A program made the position numbers and the translations under genes. A stretch of 64,000 bases of DNA from Chryseobacterium paridis (GTDB taxonomy: Bacteria > Bacteroidota > Bacteroidia > Flavobacteriales > Weeksellaceae). The notes beneath the pieces were generated by a model that saw only the letters and a program-made list of their open reading frames with translations, had not been told where the DNA came from and searched no databases. Where the stretch lies: NCBI RefSeq assembly GCF_016595215.1, contig NZ_JAENHK010000001.1, forward strand, positions 868,001-932,000. Direction: 5' to 3'. Of this stretch, positions 58,098 through 64,000 are shown piece after piece; the first letter of the stretch is position 1; every line of letters begins with the position of its first letter.

Positions 58098-58153
58098 AAC
58101 AATAGTATATTGAAATATCAAAACCCGAAGTCGTAGAGATTTCGGGTTTTTTA
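58072..58153 (+). promoter_or_regulatory. Attenuator: terminator with competing antiterminator
   Basis: Terminator: AAAACCCGAA/TTCGGGTTTT (58120-58129 with 58141-58150) followed by T-rich sequence. Competing fold: GGCTTCGTGGTTT (58072-58084) can pair with 58121-58132 (AAACCCGAAG...), about 12 bp with one bulged T and one G-U. The competing strand lies inside the leader ORF, so a ribosome reading through it would favour termination and one stalled earlier would favour readthrough. Confidence 0.65.
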
Positions 58154-58199
58154 TTGCGCAATATTTCAAACTTCCAGTTTCCCCGAAATCTTTTTTAGT

Positions 58200-58260
58200 G
58201 TTATTCCGAACGATGTGAAAAAATCTCGATTGATTGAATTCACAAAACGTTCATCATTAT
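58200..58260. repeat. Decayed copy of a flavobacterial inverted-repeat element
   Basis: Bases 58200-58228 resemble the GTCATTCCGAACGAAGTGAAGAATCTC-type intergenic repeat, and 58231-58259 form a degenerate inverted partner (read in reverse, TGAACG...GTGAA...TC). A better-preserved relative lies at 60598-60704. No ORF is present. Confidence 0.5.
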
Positions 58261-58340
58261 AAACCGGTTCAACTAAAATACTAGTTGGATAGAATTTGAT
58301 GTGAGGTATTCAAAAGCTTGCATCTAATATCGAAACAGTA

Positions 58341-59093
58341 TTGGAAAATGATCACCTTCTCTTTTACCGGCTAAGAACTGTTAGAAGTAGAAAAAGAATA
58401 ATTAAAAAAGATGTAGAAAAGCAGATAAGAAAAAAATATAAACGTAGTAAGGAGCTCAGTAAGATAAGAAGAGAAATTCCTTTGATTCCTTTGGAAAAAC
58501 CTTATCAGAAGGGATTTGTAAGATCCTTTATTGTAAGGGACGATGTGAAGAGATCTAAAGATGGAGACTTCTTTGATGGCATTCTCAATAAAATCAACAC
58601 ACATACCTACTCTGAAAACCGAAAATTTTTAAAAAAGAAAAGAAAATTTGGTAGAAGAATATATGTGCCAAGAGAGCAAAAACTGGCTCGGCTTTCACTC
58701 TATCAGTGGAATGATCCAAAGCTGGGATTGACCGTCAGGGAGAAACAATATTTCCTGAAAAGAGAAAGCTATTGTCCCATCCGAAAATCATATGAAATCT
58801 ACTACGAATTCATCGAATCCTGGCGATTTATTTTAAGAGTAAGGCCTTATATGATTACCCATTATAAGCCTTTAGACCTGGAATTAGAAAAAGAATATGA
58901 TGCACTGGAATCCTATCTGGATCAATATAAGGTCAGGGGTATTATTTGTAAAAAAATATATGGGAAATCGCGTAAATGGAGATATGACGATGAAAAAATT
59001 AATCTTATCGAAAGTATAAAATACTTCCACTACACAATGTCTGCAACAGAATTTGCAGACTATTTAGAGGACCGAGAGTCCAACAATGTTTAA
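58341..59093 (+). CDS. Very basic 250-aa protein of unknown function, coupled to rtcB
   Basis: 250 aa if it starts at the TTG at 58341. No ATG is available before residue ~185, and an in-frame stop lies at 58302, so the start is uncertain. The N-terminal ~130 residues are extremely Lys/Arg-rich (TVRSRKRIIKKDVEKQIRKKYKR, KKKRKFGRRIYVPREQKL), which suggests binding to RNA or ribosomes. The C-terminal half is more ordered, with Tyr/Trp/Arg (KSYEIYYEFIESWRFILRVRPYM). Its end overlaps the rtcB ATG by 8 nt, so the two are translationally coupled. I do not recognise the family. Confidence 0.7.
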   Translation: MENDHLLFYRLRTVRSRKRIIKKDVEKQIRKKYKRSKELSKIRREIPLIPLEKPYQKGFVRSFIVRDDVKRSKDGDFFDGILNKINTHTYSENRKFLKKKRKFGRRIYVPREQKLARLSLYQWNDPKLGLTVREKQYFLKRESYCPIRKSYEIYYEFIESWRFILRVRPYMITHYKPLDLELEKEYDALESYLDQYKVRGIICKKIYGKSRKWRYDDEKINLIESIKYFHYTMSATEFADYLEDRESNNV

Positions 59094-60495
59094 AACAAAA
59101 ACAATGGGAAATTTAAAACTAAAAGGAAAAGATATATTAAAAATTGGTTATCCAAACAATCAGAGTGTTAATATCGCTTTGGAAGTTATGAAGAGAAACT
59201 TCGCAACCAAAAATATTCATTATGTAAAATCTCTTTTAAAAGAAATCATGCTCAATCCTGAGAATTTCGAAAAGGATTTAACATTTGGGCAAATTGCTGA
59301 AGAATTGCTTTCGTCAAAGAAAACCGAAAAACGGATGTTGAATACACAACGTGCTTCATTTCAAATCTTTGGGGATAATATTTCAGAAGAAGCAATGAAT
59401 CAATTATACACTGCTTTAAAATTACCGGTGTCCGTTCAGGGTGCTTTAATGCCTGATGCTCACAGTGGATATGGGCTCCCGATTGGAGGAGTTCTGGCTG
59501 TTGAAAATGCCGTGATTCCTTATGGAGTAGGAATGGATATCGGTTGTAGAATGAGCCTTAGTATTTTGGATACACCAATTTCATATCTGGATGGTGCTAA
59601 AGATAAATATGAAAAAGCACTCGCAGAACATACCAAATTCGGGATGTATGAAACCCATAAATCTCAAGTAGAACATGAGATTTTCGATAGAGATACATTT
59701 GATATGATACCCATCTTAAGAAGATTAAAGGGGAAAGCAATCAAACAAATGGGATCTTCAGGTGGAGGAAATCACTTTGTAGAATTTGGGGAGGTAGAAA
59801 TTACCGAAGAAGATGTGCAGATAGGACTTCCAAAAGGAAAATACCTTGGAATCCTATCGCATAGCGGTTCACGTGGATTAGGAGCTGAAATAGCTCAATA
59901 TTACTCCAGAGTGGCAACAGAGCAATGTCCATTACCTAAAGAAGCACAGAACTTTGCATGGCTGGATCTCAGCACGCACCTTGGATTGGAATATTGGACA
60001 GCGATGAATCTTGCAGGAGACTATGCTTCCGCTTGTCATGATGACATCCATAGAAGATTGGTAAAAGCAGTTGGTGGAAGAGTAAAGGCAAGGATCGAAA
60101 ACCATCACAATTTTGCATGGAAAGAGATCCATAATGGAAAAGAAGTGATTGTTCACAGGAAAGGAGCTACACCAGCTAATGAAAATGAATTGGGTATGAT
60201 TCCAGGTTCCATGACGGCGAAAGGATTCATTGTCCGGGGAAAAGGAAATCCTGAATCCCTGAATTCTGCTTCACATGGTGCCGGAAGAGCACATTCGAGA
60301 GGAGAATGTAGAAATCTGTTCACGCAAAATGACATTAAAAAGGAGTTAAAACTCAAGAATGTAGTTTTGATGGGTGGAAATACAGAAGAGGCACCAATGG
60401 CTTACAAGGATATCAATGAAGTGATGAATGCACAAAGCGAGCTTGTCGATATCCTCGGAACTTTTCAACCACGAATTGTGAGAATGGATAAATAA
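59086..60495 (+). CDS. rtcB: RNA-splicing ligase RtcB
   Basis: 469 aa; a second ATG at 59104 (MGNLKLKGKDILK) is an equally good start. Metal and GTP-site motifs: PDAHSGYGLPIGG, VGMDIGCRM (metal Cys), GSSGGGNHFVEFG, SHSGSRGLG and, near the C-terminus, SASHGAGRAHSR, with the guanylylated His. RtcB joins RNA 2',3'-cyclic phosphate or 3'-phosphate to 5'-OH ends, using GTP and Mn2+. With PrfH encoded downstream, the likely job is resealing 16S rRNA cut in the decoding centre. No archease gene is adjacent. Confidence 0.95.
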   Translation: MFKTKTMGNLKLKGKDILKIGYPNNQSVNIALEVMKRNFATKNIHYVKSLLKEIMLNPENFEKDLTFGQIAEELLSSKKTEKRMLNTQRASFQIFGDNISEEAMNQLYTALKLPVSVQGALMPDAHSGYGLPIGGVLAVENAVIPYGVGMDIGCRMSLSILDTPISYLDGAKDKYEKALAEHTKFGMYETHKSQVEHEIFDRDTFDMIPILRRLKGKAIKQMGSSGGGNHFVEFGEVEITEEDVQIGLPKGKYLGILSHSGSRGLGAEIAQYYSRVATEQCPLPKEAQNFAWLDLSTHLGLEYWTAMNLAGDYASACHDDIHRRLVKAVGGRVKARIENHHNFAWKEIHNGKEVIVHRKGATPANENELGMIPGSMTAKGFIVRGKGNPESLNSASHGAGRAHSRGECRNLFTQNDIKKELKLKNVVLMGGNTEEAPMAYKDINEVMNAQSELVDILGTFQPRIVRMDK

Positions 60496-60510
60496 AATCA
60501 GAAGCTTAAT

Positions 60511-60582
60511 CCTGCTTTCCATTACAATCTTTTGCTTTTCCTTACGTCAAAGAAAAGCAAAAGGATTTTCATTGCAATCAGG
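60511..60582. repeat. Long imperfect inverted repeat between rtcB and the nucleotidyltransferase gene
   Basis: Arms 60511-60540 and 60552-60582 pair over about 30 bases (CCTG...CAGG at the ends). The inner 12 bp are perfect (CTTTTGCTTTTC/GAAAAGCAAAAG). It could act as a transcript-end hairpin after rtcB, but there is no strong T tail. Probably a dispersed intergenic repeat. Confidence 0.6.
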
Positions 60583-60597
60583 GCTAGGAAAGTAGGC

Positions 60598-60704
60598 TGT
60601 CATTCAGAATGGAGCGGAGCGAAATGAAGAATCTCAATAATAAAGATTTCTCGTTGCACTTCTGAACTATGTTCGCAGGATTTCATCCTGTATTCGAAAT
60701 GACA
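60598..60704. repeat. 107-bp MITE/REP-like inverted-repeat element
   Basis: Left end 60598-60614 (TGTCATTCAGAATGGAG) and right end 60688-60704 (CTGTATTCGAAATGACA) are imperfect inverted repeats of about 17 bp. The inside has the AATGAAGAATCTC / AGATTTCTCGTTGC signature of a repeat seen widely between flavobacterial genes. It has no ORF and is likely non-autonomous. A decayed relative is at 58200-58260. Confidence 0.65.
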
Positions 60705-60730
60705 AATTAAAAAAACTAAAAAATAAAGAA

Positions 60731-61276
60731 ATGGGAGCACCACATAATATAAAAAGATACGGTGAGGTCTGGCCGGAATTCAGAATTCAATACGGACTTG
60801 CAATTTTAGAAAAATTAAAAAATAAAATCATTCTATCTGGAGGTTGGGCATGGCATTATATGTCAGAAATAGGACATACGGAATACAAACATGCACATGA
60901 TCATAAGGATATTGATGTTTTTGTAAAAAAAGAAAATGTTGCTGAGGTTGTTATGATCTTACAAGAAGAAGGCTTTCAAAAGGTTTGGACTCGTTATGAC
61001 CATCTACCAAGTGAAGAAAACTTCAGAAGGTATGAGAAAACAATCGAAATGGAAAACAATAAATTCCATAGAATTACCATCGATTTTTTTGAGAGAGATG
61101 ATCTGGAAACGATTGAAGCTAATGGCTTTACAGTCGTTAAACCAGAATTGTTACTCACTTTTTACAGAAACATTCATTCCAGTGATAAATGTTGGGCAGT
61201 TATGGCCGCAAAAGAATTACTGGAAAAAGGAATTAATCCGGTTGGTCACCCCAGGTTGAGTGAAATACCTAAATAA
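60731..61276 (+). CDS. Nucleotidyltransferase-fold protein in the RtcB/PrfH locus
   Basis: 181 aa. The Pol-beta-type nucleotidyltransferase core is visible: LSGGWAWHYM (the GG motif) near residue 36, and HKDIDVFV (the D-x-D metal pair) near residue 60. A third acidic position may lie in RITIDFFERDD. There is no C-terminal domain of a known tRNA or antibiotic nucleotidyltransferase. Stop and prfH start are adjacent (TAA then ATG after 1 nt), so they are co-transcribed. It might add or remove nucleotides at RNA ends before ligation, or act as a toxin or antitoxin-like enzyme; I cannot decide. Confidence 0.75.
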   Translation: MGAPHNIKRYGEVWPEFRIQYGLAILEKLKNKIILSGGWAWHYMSEIGHTEYKHAHDHKDIDVFVKKENVAEVVMILQEEGFQKVWTRYDHLPSEENFRRYEKTIEMENNKFHRITIDFFERDDLETIEANGFTVVKPELLLTFYRNIHSSDKCWAVMAAKELLEKGINPVGHPRLSEIPK

Positions 61277-61277
61277 A

Positions 61278-61976
61278 ATGGACAAAATCATACAGATTAC
61301 TTCAGGAAGAGGACCTTTAGAATGCCAATGGGTAGTCGCAAAAGTTCTGAAGGTTTTTCTTGAAGAAATAAAACAGGAAAAAATAGAATACGAAATCATC
61401 CACAGAGAAAATGGGGATGAAAACCTCACATTGAAATCAGTTACTTTAATTTTAAAAGGGAAACAGACTTCTGAATTTTTGAAAAGCTGGCTAGGAAGCA
61501 TTTGCTGGACAGGGAAAAGTACTTTCAGAAAACTACATAAAAGAAGCAATTGGTTCATTGGTATTTTTGAAATTGAGGATATTACAAAGATTGATTTTAA
61601 TGAAAAAGATATCCAGTTTCAGACAGCGAGAAGCCAGGGAAGTGGCGGACAAAATGTAAACAAGGTAAATACTGCTGTTCGGGCGACTTATTTGCCAACC
61701 GGACAAAGTGTTTTTGCGCAGAACTCCCGCTCTCAGTTGGAAAATAAAAAGCTTTCAATCATCCGCTTAAAAGAAAAGGTAATGGAGCTACATATTCAAC
61801 AATTAGAAAAAAGAATGCAGGAAACCTGGAACAACCATTTGCAGGTGCAAAGAGGAAATCCGATTCGTACTTTTTCCGGAACTGATTTTAAAAATAATTA
61901 TAAGGATAAATCTTTCAAGAAAACAAGAAATACCCTTAAAAACGAACTTAAAAACTTAAAAAATGACCTTAACTAA
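61278..61976 (+). CDS. prfH: PrfH, release-factor-like ribosome rescue protein
   Basis: 232 aa from the ATG at 61278; a GTG at 61260 overlaps the previous gene. The GGQ domain reads [21 protein letters not shown] (about residues 118-138), with the Gln needed for peptide release. The stop-codon recognition domain of prfA is absent and is replaced by an N-terminal ~95-residue domain (SGRGPLECQWVVAKVLKVFL). PrfH is known to release peptides from ribosomes with 16S rRNA cut in the decoding centre. The partner RtcB then repairs them. It overlaps the TPR gene by 14 nt. Confidence 0.92.
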   Translation: MDKIIQITSGRGPLECQWVVAKVLKVFLEEIKQEKIEYEIIHRENGDENLTLKSVTLILKGKQTSEFLKSWLGSICWTGKSTFRKLHKRSNWFIGIFEIEDITKIDFNEKDIQFQTARSQGSGGQNVNKVNTAVRATYLPTGQSVFAQNSRSQLENKKLSIIRLKEKVMELHIQQLEKRMQETWNNHLQVQRGNPIRTFSGTDFKNNYKDKSFKKTRNTLKNELKNLKNDLN

Positions 61977-62478
61977 AAATAAATATTACTTTGAGGCCTT
62001 AGATAATTATCCTTACAGTCTTCCAGATTGTTTGGAAGCTCTGAACTATGCGTTGTCCTACGACCCGGAAGATGCAGACAGTCTTTGTTTAATGGGACGT
62101 ATTTACAGCGAAATGTTGACAGATTATGAAAAAGCAAAGCTCTATTTTGAAGAAGCCATGCTTTGCGATGTGACGAACTTAAATGTTCCACAGTATTATA
62201 TTAAATGTCTTTTAGATAATGAAGATTTCTATGAAGCTGAAAAGCTCATTAGATTTTCATTGAAAATTAAAGGGATTGATAAATCAACTATATGGCTTTA
62301 TAGATCCTTGCTTTCTGAGAAAAGAGGAAGTTTAATAAACGCATTGAAATTTTTAAAGGAAGCCAGAAAGTATTGTTTTACTTATGGCAGTTTTGAATTA
62401 ATAAAAGAACGTGAGAGATTTGTGAAATCTAAAATGCCGAAGAAAAAACAACCTAAAAAGAAGAAGGAGGCGGAATAA
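61963..62478 (+). CDS. TPR-like protein overlapping prfH
   Basis: 171 aa with helical repeats typical of tetratricopeptides (DCLEALNYALSYDPEDADSLCLMGRIYSEM, then YEKAKLYFEEAMLCD) and a strongly basic tail (KSKMPKKKQPKKKKEAE) that could touch RNA or ribosomes. The 14-nt overlap with prfH makes translational coupling likely. No named family recognised. A small hairpin (AAGGAG/CTCCTT, 62464-62486) with T6 follows at the stop and may be a weak terminator. Confidence 0.75.
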   Translation: MTLTKNKYYFEALDNYPYSLPDCLEALNYALSYDPEDADSLCLMGRIYSEMLTDYEKAKLYFEEAMLCDVTNLNVPQYYIKCLLDNEDFYEAEKLIRFSLKIKGIDKSTIWLYRSLLSEKRGSLINALKFLKEARKYCFTYGSFELIKERERFVKSKMPKKKQPKKKKEAE

Positions 62479-62502
62479 GTCTCCTTTTTTGTAAATTTAT
62501 GT

Positions 62503-63498
62503 ATGAAACTTCGCTTTGAACTTAAAAAACTTTATTTAAAAGAAACATTTTCCATTGCCTATGGTAATTATGATATGAGAGATAGCCTACTTATAGAACT
62601 GTCTTATCAGAATTGTCATGGATATGGAGAATGCGTTGCAATAGATTATTACAAGATAGATCTCGGAAGTTTCGTTTTTAAGTTAAAAAGATTTCAGGAA
62701 GAAATTGAAGCCAGAAAGATAGAGCATCCTGAAGAGTTTTATAGATTTTTGGTTCTTTTGGATCTGCATCCTTTTTTACTTTCAGCTTTGGATTGTGCCT
62801 ACTGGGATATTTTTGGAAAGCTTGAAAGGAAGAGTTTTATAGAACTTAATAATCTTCCATCAGCCGGATTAGTAGAAAGCTCCATTACAATTTCTATAAG
62901 AGATATCTACAAACAGATTGAGGAAATTGAAACAAGCAAATGGAATAGGTTTAAAGTAAAATGTAAGGGTTTGAATAAAAATGATATCAAAAAGCTATTA
63001 GCGTTAAACAGTCATATTGCTTTAGATTCCAATGCCAGTTTTAATAACGAAGATTGTGTCTGGCTTCAGGAAGAGCAGGGAGTAGACAAATTTTCATATC
63101 TGGAACAGCCAAGGCCAATCGATCATTATCAAATTTTGAAAAAAGAAGGCTTTGCCAATTGGATGGCTGATGAAGATTGTCAGGATTTAGATTCTTTAGA
63201 TGAATTAAGACCTTATTATAAAAGTGTAAATATCAAGTTAATGAAATGTGGAGGGCTAACACCCGCACTGAAAATGATAAAAAAAGCACGGGAGCTGAAT
63301 TATAAGATCATGATAGGCTGTATGACAGAATCTACAGTAGGAATTTCTGCTGGCTGTGTATTAACGGGACTTGTTGATTATACAGATCTGGATGGTGCCA
63401 ATCTGATTTCCAATGATTATGCAATGGGTAGTTTTGTAGAAAACGGGAAAATACAACTGTCTGAAAAACCCGGATTAGGAATAGAATTAAAAAAATAA
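62503..63498 (+). CDS. Enolase-superfamily dipeptide epimerase-like protein
   Basis: 331 aa. The family barrel motifs are present: KVKCKG (general base Lys), LDSNASFN (metal Asp), YLEQP (metal Glu), MADEDCQD (metal Asp), NIKLMKCGGLTPAL (second Lys) and a DLDGANLI end motif. The IKLMKCGGLT wording resembles L-Ala-D/L-Glu epimerases of the muconate-cycloisomerase subgroup. It would act in recycling murein or other dipeptides. It starts 24 nt after the TPR gene but may be separated by a weak terminator. Confidence 0.87.
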   Translation: MKLRFELKKLYLKETFSIAYGNYDMRDSLLIELSYQNCHGYGECVAIDYYKIDLGSFVFKLKRFQEEIEARKIEHPEEFYRFLVLLDLHPFLLSALDCAYWDIFGKLERKSFIELNNLPSAGLVESSITISIRDIYKQIEEIETSKWNRFKVKCKGLNKNDIKKLLALNSHIALDSNASFNNEDCVWLQEEQGVDKFSYLEQPRPIDHYQILKKEGFANWMADEDCQDLDSLDELRPYYKSVNIKLMKCGGLTPALKMIKKARELNYKIMIGCMTESTVGISAGCVLTGLVDYTDLDGANLISNDYAMGSFVENGKIQLSEKPGLGIELKK

Positions 63499-63522
63499 GC
63501 TTTCAATTGAAAGCTTATTTTT
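63491..63522. terminator. Bidirectional terminator
   Basis: A perfect palindrome, AAAAATAAGCTTTCA/TGAAAGCTTATTTTT, between the converging epimerase and cytochrome genes. It touches both stop regions. Confidence 0.85.
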
Positions 63523-63802
63523 TATTTACGGAAATCAGATAGTCAAAAACCATTTGGTGCTGATCATCAGTCAGTTTAGCTTTTGGAGCCATTCTACTTA
63601 AAGTTTTTATCCATCCTTGATCATCATGTTTTGCCGGATCCGGTAATTTATGGCATTTGTTGCATGAGTTTTCAAAAATGGTTTTACCTTGAGCTAGCTG
63701 TTCAGATGCAGTATACTTTGGCCCTGTTACGGCTACACTTTTGGGACCACAGGAAACCATGAAGACTGAACCCAGAATAATACTTAAAACTAACTTTTTC
63801 AT
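63515..63802 (-). CDS. Small monohaem c-type cytochrome lipoprotein
   Basis: 95 aa. The lipoprotein signal MKKLVLSIILGSVFMVSC has its Cys at 18. One haem site CNKCH, and a Met ligand candidate in SRMAPKAKLTD. It is probably an outer- or inner-membrane-anchored electron carrier. A second, very similar cytochrome gene lies just upstream on the same strand (63824 onwards), giving a tandem pair. Confidence 0.88.
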   Translation of the reverse strand: MKKLVLSIILGSVFMVSCGPKSVAVTGPKYTASEQLAQGKTIFENSCNKCHKLPDPAKHDDQGWIKTLSRMAPKAKLTDDQHQMVFDYLISVNKK

Positions 63803-63823
63803 TGTAATATTTTTAGATGTGAT

Positions 63824-64000
63824 TTATTTTTTCACAGAAACGATATAATCGTAAACCCATTGGTGCTGCTCATCCGTCAATTTTGCTTTTGGAGCCATCG
63901 AATTCATAATTCCTACCCACTGAACTGAATTGTGAGATGTAGGATCTGGTAACTTATGACATCTTGTACAAGAGCTTTCAAAAATGGTTTTACCCTGAGC
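63824..64000 (-). CDS. Second monohaem cytochrome c, partial (5' end outside window)
   Basis: 58 codons are visible, ending at TAA 63824-63826. The peptide includes FESSCTRCHKLPDP (haem site CTRCH) and MNSMAPKAKLTDEQHQWVYDYI. It is about two-thirds identical to the neighbouring cytochrome at 63515 over the visible part, so the two look like a tandem duplication. The start codon and signal lie beyond the right edge. Confidence 0.85.
   Translation of the reverse strand, partial: AQGKTIFESSCTRCHKLPDPTSHNSVQWVGIMNSMAPKAKLTDEQHQWVYDYIVSVKK

Noticed and set aside
60598..60704. CRISPR or insertion sequence at the repeat element
   Set aside because: There is a single inverted-repeat unit, no spaced direct repeats, no transposase ORF and no cas gene.

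Overview
The window looks like a chromosomal segment from a flavobacterium of the Chryseobacterium/Weeksellaceae type (Bacteroidota). The sequence is AT-rich. Many genes are preceded by the Bacteroidota-type -7 box TAnnTTTG, sometimes with a TTTG or TTG about 19-20 bases upstream. Three secreted proteins end in type IX secretion (T9SS) sorting domains. Families typical of the group are present: a PorD/DUF4835 protein beside coaBC and recN, DUF5687, DUF4126, and an Rpb6-like omega subunit. There is no sign of a prophage, integrase, insertion sequence or CRISPR array. Most of the window is core housekeeping sequence.

Layout. 1-8.3 kb (mostly minus strand): a truncated tricorn-like S41 peptidase, tRNA-Asn(GTT), rseP, a small barrel-like protein, a nitrilase-family amidase, and a three-gene sulfur-handling set (persulfide-dioxygenase-like MBL/rhodanese protein, rhodanese lipoprotein, thioredoxin). 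8.7-18.2 kb (plus): a HerA/DUF853 ATPase, an exonuclease with an eroded GIY-YIG-like tail, a short leader ORF with an attenuator-like terminator in front of lysA, poxB, and miaB. 18.3-25.3 kb: a sigma-54 activator without a receiver domain, then a membrane protein, lptE and an acidic TPR-like protein; opposite them DUF4126, rnpA, tcdA and a TatD-like hydrolase. 25.3-34.6 kb: a TetR regulator, bamD-rpoZ-coaBC-porD-recN, a two-gene ABC exporter and a Dyp peroxidase. 34.7-44.3 kb: an ECF sigma/anti-sigma/envelope-protein operon, a Cys-rich double-glycine-leader peptide, divergent class II and class I fumarases, an AraC regulator, a FISUMP-domain T9SS protein and a secreted alpha/beta hydrolase. 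44.5-57.9 kb: a T9SS GH13 amylase, prfA, two small exported proteins, a prolyl oligopeptidase, a large T9SS M12-type metallopeptidase and methylmalonyl-CoA mutase.

58-62.5 kb is the most unusual part. It is a putative RNA/ribosome repair locus: a very basic 250-aa protein overlapping rtcB (RNA ligase), then two inverted-repeat elements, a nucleotidyltransferase-fold protein, prfH (release-factor-like rescue factor) and an overlapping TPR protein. RtcB/PrfH pairs are known to reseal and rescue ribosomes cut in the decoding centre of 16S rRNA. The basic protein, the nucleotidyltransferase and the TPR protein are possible additional components. Upstream lies a promoter, a 25-codon leader ORF and a terminator whose 5' arm can instead pair with the leader ORF, that is, an attenuator. 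A similar leader/terminator cassette sits in front of lysA, and the two may belong to one family. The window ends with a dipeptide-epimerase-like enzyme and two tandem monohaem cytochrome c lipoproteins.
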